Shown in pieces: positions 57,039 to 64,000 of a DNA stretch of 64,000 bases (its first letter is position 1; each line of letters starts with the position of its first letter). The translations under genes were made by a program, and so were the position numbers. Origin of the DNA: Kribbella solani (GTDB taxonomy: Bacteria; Actinomycetota; Actinomycetes; Propionibacteriales; Kribbellaceae). The DNA is taken from contig NZ_JACHNF010000001.1 of the NCBI RefSeq assembly GCF_014205295.1, forward strand, positions 5,208,001-5,272,000, given 5' to 3'. The notes below the pieces were generated by a model. It searched no databases. It was not told the origin of the DNA and saw nothing but the letters and a program-made list of their open reading frames with translations.

Positions 57039-57443
57039 ATGGAACAGGCCACCGAGACCATCCACGCCAGTCAGGCAGCGATCCGCCAGGTCCTGCTCGA
57101 CGCGCTCGGGTTGCCGGAGTGGAACGAGGCGTTCCTCGCCGTCGAAGGTCCCCGCGAGACCAACCCGGGCACCCGGTACGGGCTGCGCGTCCGGCCGGGG
57201 TTCGCGGGCGAGCTGCAGTACACGGCCGTCGAGGCGGACCGGGTCGAGATCGTCTGGCAGGTCCCCGGTTTCCGTGAGGTCGGCACCTGGACGATCGGCG
57301 CGGACAGCCGGGTCACGCACACGTTCGAGCAGTCCGGTCCACTCGCCACGGTGCTGCGACCGGCGTACCGGAACATTGCGACCATCCGGCTGGCCCGGCT
57401 CGCCAACCGCATCCGTCAAGTACAACTGGCGCATACCGCTTGA
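57039..57443 (+). CDS. SRPBCC (polyketide-cyclase-like) family protein
   Basis: A 134-aa protein of the START/Bet v1-like SRPBCC superfamily, small folds with a hydrophobic ligand cavity. It begins TETIHASQAAIRQVLLDALGLPEWNEAFLAVEG, the usual helix-strand opening with W.. in the loop. ADRVEIVWQVPGFREVGTWTI and SRVTHTFEQSGPLATVLRP form the central strands, and the C-terminal helix is IATIRLARLANRIRQV. No catalytic residues can be assigned. It starts 2 nt after the MarR stop with AGGAGA upstream, so it is co-transcribed with the regulator. It could bind the regulator's lipid-like inducer. Confidence 0.9.
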   Translation: MEQATETIHASQAAIRQVLLDALGLPEWNEAFLAVEGPRETNPGTRYGLRVRPGFAGELQYTAVEADRVEIVWQVPGFREVGTWTIGADSRVTHTFEQSGPLATVLRPAYRNIATIRLARLANRIRQVQLAHTA

Positions 57444-57548
57444 TGCGCCGCGGCCGACGACTGTTCGGCGCGGGGCGTCCGGGCCGCAGGCGGCACCGAG
57501 GAGTACCCGGCGCTGCCTGAGCTTCTCGACCGGGCTGCGGGTGATCGC

Positions 57549-58367
57549 TCAGCTGAAGGGCAGCGGCACGGCGCGTTTGTGCGCGGTCCGGCGATGGGTC
57601 GCGATGATCGTGCTCGCGGCCTTCTCGTCGATCTCGAGACCTTCGAGGAAGTCGTCGATCTCGTCGTACGTGACGCCCAGCACCGCCTCGTCGGGCAGGC
57701 CCGGGTTGTTCGTCTCCAGATCGGCGGTCGGGACCTTGCCCGTGATCGAGGCGTCCGCGCCGAGCCTCTCACCGACCGCCCGAACGCGCCGCTTGTTCAG
57801 CCCGGACAGTGGCGTCAGGTCGCACGCGCCGTCGCCGTACTTGGTGAAGAATCCCATCACCGCCTCGGCCGCATGATCCGTGCCGATCACCAGCAGGCCG
57901 CGGGCGCCGGCCACCAGGTACTGCGAGACCATCCGCTGGCGCGCCTTGACGTTGCCGATGTGGAAGTCCTCGCGGTCACCCAGCCCAGCGTGCCGTACTT
58001 CCTCGACCATCGCGTCGGTGGCCGGCTTGATGTTCACGTCGAGCGTCTCGTCCGGCTTGATGAACGCCAGCGCGCGCTGCGCGTCCGCCTCGTCGGCCTG
58101 GATACCGTACGGGAGCCGCATCGCGGTGAAGGTCGCCTGACCGCCCTCGGCCCGGATCCGCTCGACCGCCAACTGACCGAGGCGCCCGCCGACCGAGGAG
58201 TCGACCCCGCCGCTGATCGCGAGCACGTACCCGGACGCTTTGCTCTGCCGGAGCCGGTCGGCGAGGAATTCCACCCGCCGCTCGATCTCGCTGTCCACGT
58301 CGAACACCGCGGGAACGCCGAGCTCGGCGATGATCAGTTCCTGCAGGTACCGGATCTCGGGATTCAT
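57549..58367 (-). CDS. nadE: Ammonia-dependent NAD+ synthetase
   Basis: A 272-aa enzyme that amidates deamido-NAD with ATP and ammonia in the last step of NAD synthesis. The ATP PP-loop is ISGGVDSSVGG (about residue 50). GNVKARQRMVSQYLVAGARGLLVIGTDHAAEAVMGFFTKYGDGACDLTPLSGLNKR is the highly conserved core, and DETNNP-like DLETNNPGLPDEAVLGVTYDEIDDFLEG follows. It lacks the N-terminal glutaminase domain of the larger actinobacterial NadE, so it uses free ammonia. AGGAG lies before ATG 58367. It is not near the NrtR-like gene and has no copy of the TCGTCA-N3-TGACGA palindrome upstream. Confidence 0.96.
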   Translation of the reverse strand: MNPEIRYLQELIIAELGVPAVFDVDSEIERRVEFLADRLRQSKASGYVLAISGGVDSSVGGRLGQLAVERIRAEGGQATFTAMRLPYGIQADEADAQRALAFIKPDETLDVNIKPATDAMVEEVRHAGLGDREDFHIGNVKARQRMVSQYLVAGARGLLVIGTDHAAEAVMGFFTKYGDGACDLTPLSGLNKRRVRAVGERLGADASITGKVPTADLETNNPGLPDEAVLGVTYDEIDDFLEGLEIDEKAASTIIATHRRTAHKRAVPLPFS

Positions 58368-58396
58368 CTGGCTCCTCACACCCCTGGGCATAAGGA

Positions 58397-58482
58397 TTCC
58401 CCGCGCACCCGGAAGAGCTCACTTACCCTTGCTGCCTTCCGGCCCTGGGGGGATTGGGCGAGATACCGCCACGCGGGGAACC
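58397..58482 (-). ncRNA. ffs: 4.5S signal recognition particle RNA
   Basis: On the minus strand the sequence contains the SRP domain IV apical loop GGGCCGGAAGGCAGCAAGGG (58426-58445), the binding site of Ffh. The ends pair (5' GGTTCCCCGCG with 3' CGCGGGGAA), giving the single long hairpin of small bacterial SRP RNA, about 86 nt. Exact ends are estimated from pairing. It lies just upstream of nadE on the same strand. The rest of 58483-58664 is C-rich and shows no gene. Confidence 0.92.
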
Positions 58483-58664
58483 AGCCACGAGTGTACGGGA
58501 TCGGATCACCGGGCCTGAAATCCCCCTGCTCGCCAGCTCGCTCTCACTTCCGCTCCCCTGCTCGCCCGCTCTGCCCTCGCCTCGCGCGCCGCTCCGCCCC
58601 TCGCCCCGCTCGCTCTGAGCGAACAAGGGGTGCGCGGCTGCCTGCCGCGGCGCAAGCTTGATGC

Positions 58665-59480
58665 GTGACGAATCATCAATTCGGTCCTTTCGGGATCACG
58701 ACCGGGCTCGACAGCACCTCGGAGTCGATTTCGGCGGCACAGGCGGCGGAAGAGCTCGGTTACCCGGTGGTTTGGCTGTCCGGTGGGCCGTTGCCCGGGC
58801 TGCAGACCATTGCTGACCTGATAGAAGCCACGGCGACGATCAAGTACGTCAGTGGGATCTTGGCGGTTGTGAAGTACAGCGCGGCGGAGGTGAGCGCGGC
58901 GTACGCGTCACTGGAGGCAACTGCCCCGGGACGGTTCACTGCTGGACTGGGTGGGGCACACGGGCCGCGGCCACTCGCCACGCTCAACGCGTACCTGGAT
59001 GAGGTGGATGTACCCGTGGAGCGCCGGGTGCTCGCTGCACTCGGTCCACGGATGCTGAAGCTGGCAGCGGAGCGGTCCGCCGGCGCGTACCCGTTCCTGA
59101 CCAGTGCAGCGTACGCAGCGGAGGCGCGGAAGGTACTTGGCCCGGACAAGCTGCTAGCGGTCAGTCACCTGGTAGTAGTCGAGCCAGACGCGGACCGGGC
59201 GCGGGCGATCGCCCGGAACACGATCAGCTTCTTCACGAACATCCCCGGGTACGTGGCCTCACTGAAACGCCAGGGCTTCACCGACCACGACCTGACCGAC
59301 CTCCCCAACCACATGATCGACGCCCTGGCCGCTTGGGGAACCCCAGCCGACATCAAGTCCAAACTCACCGAACACTTGGCCGCCGGCGCAGACCACGTAG
59401 CCGTCAACGTAATCACCGGCGAAACCGGCCCACAACCGGTAGGCCAGTGGCGAACGCTGGCCCCAGTCCTACTCTCCTAG
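58665..59480 (+). CDS. LLM-class (F420-dependent type) oxidoreductase
   Basis: A 271-aa luciferase-like TIM-barrel protein, short version. FGPFGITTGLDSTSESISAAQAAEELGYPVVWLSGG is the first strand-helix. KYVSGILAVVKYSAAEVSAAYASLEATAPGRFTAGLGGAHGPRPLATLNAYLDEVDV is the diagnostic region of the actinobacterial LLM group usually described as using F420. A C-terminal segment (HMIDALAAWGTPADIKSKLTEHLAAGADHVAVNVI) closes the barrel. It probably transfers hydride to an unknown substrate. It starts at GTG 58665 and its end overlaps the convergent GNAT gene by 12 bp. Confidence 0.9.
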   Translation: MTNHQFGPFGITTGLDSTSESISAAQAAEELGYPVVWLSGGPLPGLQTIADLIEATATIKYVSGILAVVKYSAAEVSAAYASLEATAPGRFTAGLGGAHGPRPLATLNAYLDEVDVPVERRVLAALGPRMLKLAAERSAGAYPFLTSAAYAAEARKVLGPDKLLAVSHLVVVEPDADRARAIARNTISFFTNIPGYVASLKRQGFTDHDLTDLPNHMIDALAAWGTPADIKSKLTEHLAAGADHVAVNVITGETGPQPVGQWRTLAPVLLS

Positions 59481-59834
59481 CTGCTTCTCGTAGAGGCGTG
59501 CGGTCGACTCCAGCTTGTCGTACACATACGGCCGCACCTCCCCGGTCGCCTCAAACCCCTGCCGCTCCCAGAGCCCAGCGGCAACCTGAGCGTTGGTATC
59601 CACCACAGCCAGCCGCAACGTCCCGATCTCAGGCCACGTGTCCTCAACAAACCGCTCAGCAAGCGCACAGGCAGTACGGCCGTAGCCACGCCCCTGCTGA
59701 TTCGAATGCACCTGAAGCAGCCCGACAGACACCGTCCGCTCCGCCGGGTACCCCCGGATCAGATCCGCCTCGATCAACTCCGGCAGAGCCCCCACATCAG
59801 CAACCCCGACCGCCCGCACCAAGACCTCGTCCAC
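59469..59834 (-). CDS. GNAT-family acetyltransferase
   Basis: A 121-aa GCN5-related N-acetyltransferase. The acetyl-CoA pyrophosphate loop is NQQGRGYGRTACALAERF (Q/RxxGxG/A), preceded by the strand ERTVSVGLLQVHS. GTLRLAVVDTNAQVAAGLWERQGFEATGEVRPYVYDKLE is motif B with the usual GF.. bulge. It is shorter than the typical 140-170 aa and lacks much of the first helices, so it may be a minimal or trimmed member. The substrate is unknown. It is convergent with the LLM oxidoreductase gene and divergent from tRNA-Ser. Confidence 0.88.
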   Translation of the reverse strand: MDEVLVRAVGVADVGALPELIEADLIRGYPAERTVSVGLLQVHSNQQGRGYGRTACALAERFVEDTWPEIGTLRLAVVDTNAQVAAGLWERQGFEATGEVRPYVYDKLESTARLYEKQLGE

Positions 59835-59914
59835 ACCCCGACCCTAGATCCCCCACCCACCCCCAAGCTCCCCGATTTCAGATTCCCCCACCCCCTTCGG
59901 TATTCTCTCCGCTT

Positions 59915-60002
59915 GGAGGATTCGCCTAGAGGCCTAGGGCGCACGCTTGGAAAGCGTGTTGGGGGCAACCCCTCACGAGTTCGAATCTCGTATCCTCCGC
60001 CA
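59915..60002 (+). tRNA. tRNA-Ser (anticodon GGA)
   Basis: A class II tRNA of 88 nt with a long variable arm. The acceptor stem is GGAGGAT (59915-59921) with ATCCTCC (59992-59998), the anticodon stem is CACGC/GCGTG around TTGGAAA (anticodon GGA), the T loop is GTTCGAATC, the discriminator is G, and CCA is encoded. It reads TCC/TCT codons. Its 3' end is the integration site of the downstream element. Confidence 0.97.
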
Positions 60003-60067
60003 CCCCCCCAGAGTGAAGAAACCGCAGGTCAGAGCGCGGTTTCGGACTCGGGAAGGGCAGACAACAG

Positions 60068-60101
60068 CCGGGGCGGCTCCCACACTTGGGAGCCGCCCCG
60101 G
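60068..60101. terminator. Hairpin between tRNA-Ser and the integrase gene
   Basis: A perfect 15-bp stem (60068-60082 with 60087-60101, loop CACT) is followed on the plus strand by a T-containing stretch. It probably terminates tRNA-Ser transcription and may also stop the convergent integrase transcript. Confidence 0.75.
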
Positions 60102-60107
60102 AGTCGT

Positions 60108-60131
60108 TTGGTCTCAGTTTTGGTCTCAGTT
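60108..60131. repeat. Two tandem 12-bp repeats next to the integrase stop
   Basis: TTGGTCTCAGTT occurs twice head-to-tail (60108-60119 and 60120-60131), 4 bp from the integrase stop and about 105 bp from the tRNA end. Position and direct repetition fit integrase arm-type sites. Confidence 0.6.
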
Positions 60132-60135
60132 CCTC

Positions 60136-61407
60136 CTAGGCGGGGACTGCCTCCCGGCCGCCGTCGCTGTCCGGCTCCTCATCCTCTTCAGTGCCGGCGG
60201 GTTCACTGGGCCGCCAGAGCAGCCCTCCGAGCCGCTTGGCGATCTCCCGGCGGATGGGGTCCGTCATGTGCTGATACCGGCCCGACATCGTCGTTGACGA
60301 CCACCCCATGATGTCCGCCGCCGCCCTGTCGTTGACGCCCAGAGCGAGCAGCATCGTTGCAGCCGTGTGGCGGGCGTCGTGCAGCCGCGCTTCCCGCACG
60401 CCAGCTCGGGTGAGAAGCGCCTTCCACTCGTGGTAGTCGGTGTTCGGGTTCAGCGGTTCGCCGGTCTCACTGGCGAAAACCCAGTCCCCCTCGACCCACA
60501 ATTGCCGTGCTCGTGCCCGCTCCCGGCTCTGTACCTTCCTGTGCTCCTTGAGCAGGGCCACGAGTTCATCCGGCAGGCCGATCGTGCGTCGCCCCGCATT
60601 ACTCTTGGTTTCCCCGAGCAGGGGATTCACCCGGACCTTCTCCGGGCAATAGCCAGGAGTTCGGCCGCACGGCTTCTTCTTGCAGCCGTGCTCGTACATC
60701 GGCCGCAACGCAGTCCACCTGACGCTGAGGTGCCCGGACTCCAGATCGATATCCGACCACCGGAGCGCCAACGCTTCACCCTGGCGAAGTCCGAGCGACA
60801 GTGCCACCGACCAGCGGGACGCGTTCCTGTCCTTTGCCGCCGCATTCATGACCCGCTGCGCTTCTTCGACCGAATACGGCTCGATTTCCGCACCAGTGAT
60901 CCGTGGACCCTTTGCGATTCGTGCAACGTTCCGCTTCACGTGTCCGCGTCGCAGCGCCTCACCCAATGCGACCCGGACAGTTCGGTGTACCTGATGCGCC
61001 GTTGCGGGTTTGCTTCCTTCGGCGATCATGCGCTGATAGAAGCGCTCCAGGTGCTCAGGCTCCAGGCGATCAAGCTTGTGTGCACCAATTCCCGGAATCA
61101 GGTGGGTGTGGACAGCAGCGCGGTAGGCGGAGTAGCTCGTCTGCCGAAGGTTCGGCCTAGCGATGTTCTCCAGCCAATGCACGAGCCAGGCCGCGAGCGT
61201 CCACCGCTCCCCCGGCCGCGTCGTCACCCCTTCGTCACGCTCCTTCTCCAGCTCCTTGATTCGGGCAACAACCGCCGCCTTGCTTTTGCGGTTGATGTGG
61301 CGACGATCCGGGGTGCCGTCGTCCTTGATTCCCATCGTCACTCGACCGTGCCACCGGCCGCCGTCGTCCTTGTAGATCGTCGATCGACCATTCGGATTAC
61401 GCTTCAC
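60136..61407 (-). CDS. int: Tyrosine site-specific integrase
   Basis: A 423-aa tyrosine recombinase that inserts and excises the element at tRNA-Ser. The N-terminal AP2-like arm-binding region is GRSTIYKDDGGRWHGRVTMG. The SAM-like core-binding domain is TLAAWLVHWLENIARPNLRQTSYSAYRAAV. The catalytic domain has the Arg in LSLGLRQGEALALRW, HDARHTAATML (HxxR), a conserved DIMGWSSTTMSGRY with the nucleophile Tyr, and a Zn-like Cys insertion (CKKKPCGRTPGYC). GTG 61407 is preceded by GAGGAG and lies 13 nt after the excisionase stop. All catalytic residues are present. Confidence 0.95.
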   Translation of the reverse strand: MKRNPNGRSTIYKDDGGRWHGRVTMGIKDDGTPDRRHINRKSKAAVVARIKELEKERDEGVTTRPGERWTLAAWLVHWLENIARPNLRQTSYSAYRAAVHTHLIPGIGAHKLDRLEPEHLERFYQRMIAEGSKPATAHQVHRTVRVALGEALRRGHVKRNVARIAKGPRITGAEIEPYSVEEAQRVMNAAAKDRNASRWSVALSLGLRQGEALALRWSDIDLESGHLSVRWTALRPMYEHGCKKKPCGRTPGYCPEKVRVNPLLGETKSNAGRRTIGLPDELVALLKEHRKVQSRERARARQLWVEGDWVFASETGEPLNPNTDYHEWKALLTRAGVREARLHDARHTAATMLLALGVNDRAAADIMGWSSTTMSGRYQHMTDPIRREIAKRLGGLLWRPSEPAGTEEDEEPDSDGGREAVPA

Positions 61408-61420
61408 TGGTGGTTTCTCC

Positions 61421-61699
61421 TCAGGCAGCAGTTGCGGTGTGGATTTGCGAACGGAGCCTCCGGACGTACTCGTCCAGGCACTCAGTGGGAATTCGGCGGA
61501 GACGACCGACCGGGACCGACTCGATCTCACCTGTCTTCAGAAGGGCATAGACACTGGTCCGACCGATGCCGAGTCGCTGTGCAGCCTGTTCGACGGTCAG
61601 GAGCAGCGGGGTCGTGGGAAGAACATCCAGCGTGGTCATGGGTTGCAAACTCCCTTGCGCAGCAGTGGATTCGTCAGACTTCGCGGCGAGATCGTTCAT
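61421..61699 (-). CDS. xis: Excisionase-type helix-turn-helix protein
   Basis: A 92-aa small DNA-binding protein. After a 30-residue leader the MerR-like excisionase HTH reads LLTVEQAAQRLGIGRTSVYALLKTGEIESVPVGRLRRIPTECLDEYVRRL, the pattern of Xis proteins encoded beside actinomycete integrases. It bends the attachment site and steers the integrase toward excision. It starts inside the last codon of the DUF3631 gene (ATGA overlap at 61696-61699) and lies 13 nt before the integrase, so the module is co-transcribed. Confidence 0.93.
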   Translation of the reverse strand: MNDLAAKSDESTAAQGSLQPMTTLDVLPTTPLLLTVEQAAQRLGIGRTSVYALLKTGEIESVPVGRLRRIPTECLDEYVRRLRSQIHTATAA

Positions 61700-63054
61700 G
61701 CGGTCTCACATGCCGGGTGAGTGTTTGTTCCGTCGTCGTGCGACATGGGTTGCCGGCATCGGATGCAGGTGGCCTGTGCGGGCTTGGGTGGGTGATCCGT
61801 CCCATCCGTCCCAAGCGTCCCTTCCCAGGTCAGAGCGGGGACGGTTTGGTTGTTGGGACGGTTTGATCCGTCCCGGGTGGTCGATCCGTCCCCGGCGTGA
61901 CCTGGGAAGGGACGGTTGGGACGGATGGGACGGATCTCCCCCTCGGGCTGGTCGTCTGGGACGGTTTCGGGGCAGTAGCGGGCCCAGGCGTCGGTGAAGT
62001 CGTCGCGGCTGTAGCCCTTGGATTGGGTGCCGTCTTGCCAGCGGTGGTTCCTCGGGGTGATGTCGAATTCCTTCAGCAGAACGGCAAGCCGCCGAACCGT
62101 CAGACCGGTCGGGCTGGGCTGCTCCTGCCACGGCAACTCATCGTCGCCCCGCAGCCGCTGCACGATGACAGCCGACGACAGCGCGCGAGCCTCACCGAAC
62201 ACGGTCCGGCAGTCGCTGAGCAGCCGCACCGACTGCGAAACCTCACTGGAGTCCTGCAGTTCAGCCAGCAGCGTCAACGCGGCTTCACGGGCCGCCTGTG
62301 GCCAGCGACCGCCTGCCAGATCAGCCAGCGCGATCAGCGGTTCCCAGGTGTCGGCCGCGCGGTCTTCGAGCGGCATCGCCGGTTCGGAGTCGGCCAGCTC
62401 TTCCAGATGAGCAGAGACCCACAGAGCAAGCCGTTCACGCAGGTCGGTCAGCACCGGCTTGTCCCGCCGGACCCGGTACGGGGCAACGAACTCACCGGCC
62501 GCCCGGCGACGCATCCGGATGACGGCGGCGCGGTCTTCGATGGTGTCAGGCATGACCCCGATCCCGGCCAGTGCAGCCATGGCGAAGGTTTCGATGTGCT
62601 CGACGTTGTTGGTTCCGGCGTCGTAGCGCAGGGTCGGGCGTCCGCGCTGGTGACCTGCGTTCAGCAGGCCACGTAGGGATTCGTTGTCGCCTGCCTTGGG
62701 GCCAAAGATCGTGTCGGCCTCATCGATCAGCAGCGTGGGTGGATCGGACGGCATCAGCCCGATCGACCGGTAGACCGCTGACGGGGATGCGTTGGTGGTC
62801 ATCAGCGGCCGGTGCACCATGCCGTCTGCCATGTCCAGCAGCCGCGATTTCCCGCACCGCTTCTCCGGTGCCCGGATCACTAACCGGGGCGCGCAGTTCC
62901 ATGCCGGAACACCATGCGTCGCAGCGATCCACAGCACCACAGCAGTCAGCGCGGCCTCGCTGGGCAGGACAACATACCGGGTGATGGTCGCTGCTACCTC
63001 GTCCAGCAGCTCAGCACCATTGATGCGCTCGGGGATGTTGGTGGGGGTGGTCAT
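61696..63054 (-). CDS. DUF3631-domain putative ATPase/helicase of the element
   Basis: A 452-aa protein. The first part holds a nucleotide-binding core: RLVIRAPEKRCGKSRLLDMADG (Walker A-like, KRCGKS) and PPTLLIDEADTIFGPKAGDN (Walker B, DEAD-like). RGLLNAGHQRGRPTLRYD, FAMAALAGIGVMPDTIEDRAAVIRMRRR and the DUF3631 region GGRWPQAAREAALTLLAEL follow. Such proteins accompany prim-pol proteins in AICEs and probably unwind DNA for replication. The C-terminal about 90 residues are disordered (RPIRPNRPFPGHAGDGS) and end in a possible zinc ribbon (CIRCRQPMSHDDGTNTHPAC). The DNA of this tail carries the GGGACGG cluster. It overlaps its neighbours by 4 bp on both sides. Confidence 0.9.
   Translation of the reverse strand: MTTPTNIPERINGAELLDEVAATITRYVVLPSEAALTAVVLWIAATHGVPAWNCAPRLVIRAPEKRCGKSRLLDMADGMVHRPLMTTNASPSAVYRSIGLMPSDPPTLLIDEADTIFGPKAGDNESLRGLLNAGHQRGRPTLRYDAGTNNVEHIETFAMAALAGIGVMPDTIEDRAAVIRMRRRAAGEFVAPYRVRRDKPVLTDLRERLALWVSAHLEELADSEPAMPLEDRAADTWEPLIALADLAGGRWPQAAREAALTLLAELQDSSEVSQSVRLLSDCRTVFGEARALSSAVIVQRLRGDDELPWQEQPSPTGLTVRRLAVLLKEFDITPRNHRWQDGTQSKGYSRDDFTDAWARYCPETVPDDQPEGEIRPIRPNRPFPGHAGDGSTTRDGSNRPNNQTVPALTWEGTLGTDGTDHPPKPAQATCIRCRQPMSHDDGTNTHPACETA
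61794..61964. repeat. Inverted GGGACGG heptamer cluster, candidate replication origin
   Basis: A 38-bp inverted repeat (61794-61831 with 61899-61936, one mismatch) flanks a 67-bp spacer. Within 61797-61964 the heptamer GGGACGG or its complement occurs ten times without mismatch; runs are spaced 9 bp (61797, 61806; 61909, 61918, 61927). The spacer holds a further GGGACGG-TTTGAT-CCGTCCC hairpin (61855-61874). All of it is inside the DUF3631 coding sequence. Confidence 0.8.
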
Positions 63055-63956
63055 GCGGCGATCCCTTCGTCACGGAAGCCACCGGTGATTGCGGCTTGGA
63101 TGTCGCGGGCGGTTTGGTCGGCTTGCTGCCCCACAGCGGTCAGTGCGGCGACGGCGTCGGCACGCTGGATGGCACCGGCGGCGACCATCCGCGCAACGCC
63201 TCGTGCGGCGCCGTAGAGGGTGGTTCGGCGCTTCCCCTGGCCTGCGTTGCGGACGGCGTCCAGGTGCGCGTCTAGCAGCCGTTCAGGGTGGGAGATGCCC
63301 CCGCCTCCGGGCTTGGAGGTAGTCCGGATCGGCCCGGCCGGGTGAGCGGGTATTTCGGCCGGCAGGGGCGGCAGGCATGCGTGGATCAGCGCGGGGGGCA
63401 TCTCGTACGGTTCGCCCAGTCCTGCTCCCCACTGGTAGGGCTGGCGGGTGCGGTGGTGGATCGACGGCGGCAGCACGACGTACCCGCCATCGGCCTTCAC
63501 ATCGATCCCGGCACGACCCGGCATCGGCCGCGACCCGACCTCCTGCCCGGGGTGCCGGTAGTACAGGTGCACCCCGCCCGACCCGGTCTGGACCCACAGG
63601 GTGCGCGGCACCAGCTGGTGCGCCACCAGTTCGGAGAGGCTGGGCCAGCCGCCGTGGGCGGGGTCGACGTCGACCACCACCAGCCCGGACCCTCCACGCG
63701 CCACGGCGCCGGTGCGGACGGCGAGCTGCCCAGCCGGGACAGCAGCCACAATCGCGGCGACACGGTCGGGGTCGGTGGTAGCGGCGTAGAACCCGTGGCA
63801 GGTCAGGTGCCCACAGGCCGCCGGATCGTGCGCAGAGTCGTTCGCCTGGTCGCGGCAGTCGTTGCAGTTGGCAACGGGCCGCTTCGAACGTCCGAGCATG
63901 AACACTGGCCAGCCGCGTCCGGCGGCTGCGAGAGCTGCGGTGAGTACGTCGTTCAT
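63051..63956 (-). CDS. Bifunctional DNA primase/polymerase (prim-pol) replication protein
   Basis: A 301-aa archaeo-eukaryotic-primase-type protein for element replication. AAAGRGWPVFMLGRSKRPV is the usual N-terminal block. A Cys/His insert (CNDCRDQANDSAHDPAACGHLTC) could bind zinc. Catalytic metal ligands are in LVVVDVDPAHGGWPS (DxD), followed by the conserved TGSGGVHLYYRHPG and GIDVKADGGYVVLPPSIH. The C-terminal third (RRTTLYGAARGVARMVAAGAIQ) is helical. ATG 63956 is the likely start; the stop overlaps the DUF3631 start by 4 bp. Together they would prime and extend replication of the excised element. The last 44 bp of the window beyond it hold no recognisable feature. Confidence 0.93.
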   Translation of the reverse strand: MNDVLTAALAAAGRGWPVFMLGRSKRPVANCNDCRDQANDSAHDPAACGHLTCHGFYAATTDPDRVAAIVAAVPAGQLAVRTGAVARGGSGLVVVDVDPAHGGWPSLSELVAHQLVPRTLWVQTGSGGVHLYYRHPGQEVGSRPMPGRAGIDVKADGGYVVLPPSIHHRTRQPYQWGAGLGEPYEMPPALIHACLPPLPAEIPAHPAGPIRTTSKPGGGGISHPERLLDAHLDAVRNAGQGKRRTTLYGAARGVARMVAAGAIQRADAVAALTAVGQQADQTARDIQAAITGGFRDEGIAA

Positions 63957-64000
63957 CGGGCCTCCTGTTGGGGCTAGGCGGCTAGGCCGTGGGTGGTGGC

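Larger units (their letters stand above)
59980..64000. mobile_element. AICE-like integrative element at tRNA-Ser (right end outside window)
   Basis: Directly after tRNA-Ser comes a compact minus-strand block: prim-pol protein, DUF3631 protein, excisionase and tyrosine integrase, with 4-bp overlaps between the first three and the integrase nearest the tRNA. This is the order of actinomycete integrative and conjugative elements (pSAM2-type). The left attachment site should be the 3' end of the tRNA (about 59980-60002). No direct repeat of the tRNA end occurs before 64000, so the element continues beyond the window; the transfer genes are not seen. Confidence 0.8.

Noticed and set aside
57549..58367. 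nadE as a member of the NrtR-like regulon
   Set aside because: The upstream region holds the SRP RNA and has no TCGTCA-N3-TGACGA palindrome.
58483..58664. A gene or second RNA between the SRP RNA and the LLM oxidoreductase
   Set aside because: C-rich sequence with only a minor hairpin and no coding or RNA signature.

Overview
The window is about 70% GC and is read as a chromosomal segment of a Gram-positive actinobacterium. Supporting this are GTG/TTG starts, many 1-4 bp start/stop overlaps, the order dnaX-ybaB-recR-DUF5063 ... lysC-asd, an actinobacterial-type LexA box, PASTA-domain class A PBP, F420-type LLM oxidoreductase and an AICE-like integrated element. Frequent use of GTAC-containing codons and the gene set suggest Propionibacteriales, possibly Kribbella-like. 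That placement is inference; nothing here was searched against a database.

Layout. 1-9.3 kb: the 3' part of lon, a class A PBP, YqeY, a metallophosphoesterase, tRNA-Pro(CGG), a J-domain membrane protein with a huge Gly-rich linker, a CBM9-like protein and a TPR-like protein. 9.4-13.4 kb: scoAB CoA-transferase, a DUF2975/XRE pair behind a 14-bp palindrome, a PfkB-family kinase and an SDR. 13.4-16.2 kb: a divergent locus of an NrtR-like Nudix regulator facing a translationally coupled SPFH protein and NAD-kinase-like protein, with two identical 15-bp palindromes between them. This is my best candidate for an undescribed system. 16.1-21.6 kb: a Tat-signal protein, an SDR, an MmyB-type regulator and an S15 peptidase, bracketed by 222-bp and 33-bp tandem repeats that copy the 3' ends of the neighbouring genes.

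21.6-37.8 kb: a 14-gene minus-strand operon for a surface polysaccharide, with no gap above about 25 nt. It holds an ABC-2 exporter (permease and ATPase), five glycosyltransferase-like proteins (one a fusion of two domains), an acyltransferase and a complete WbpA/B/E/D/I-like set. That set predicts a UDP-2,3-diacetamido-mannuronic acid type precursor. 37.8-38.9 kb is largely non-coding.

38.9-48.5 kb: a TrmB/LuxR-like regulator, a decayed DHA2-type MFS gene beside its MerR partner, asd-lysC, an ArsR regulator, a RibD-like protein, an MFS transporter, SOS-controlled dinB and an IS30 element with visible inverted repeats. 48.5-59.9 kb: DUF5063, recR, ybaB and dnaX (both of the last two with unusually long low-complexity extensions), a truncated nucleotidyltransferase, an acyl-CoA ligase, MarR/SRPBCC, nadE, the 4.5S SRP RNA, an LLM oxidoreductase, a GNAT protein and tRNA-Ser(GGA).

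60-64 kb: an element integrated at the tRNA-Ser 3' end, with integrase, excisionase, a DUF3631 protein and a prim-pol replication protein. A dense inverted cluster of GGGACGG heptamers inside the DUF3631 gene is a candidate replication origin. The far end of this element lies outside the window.
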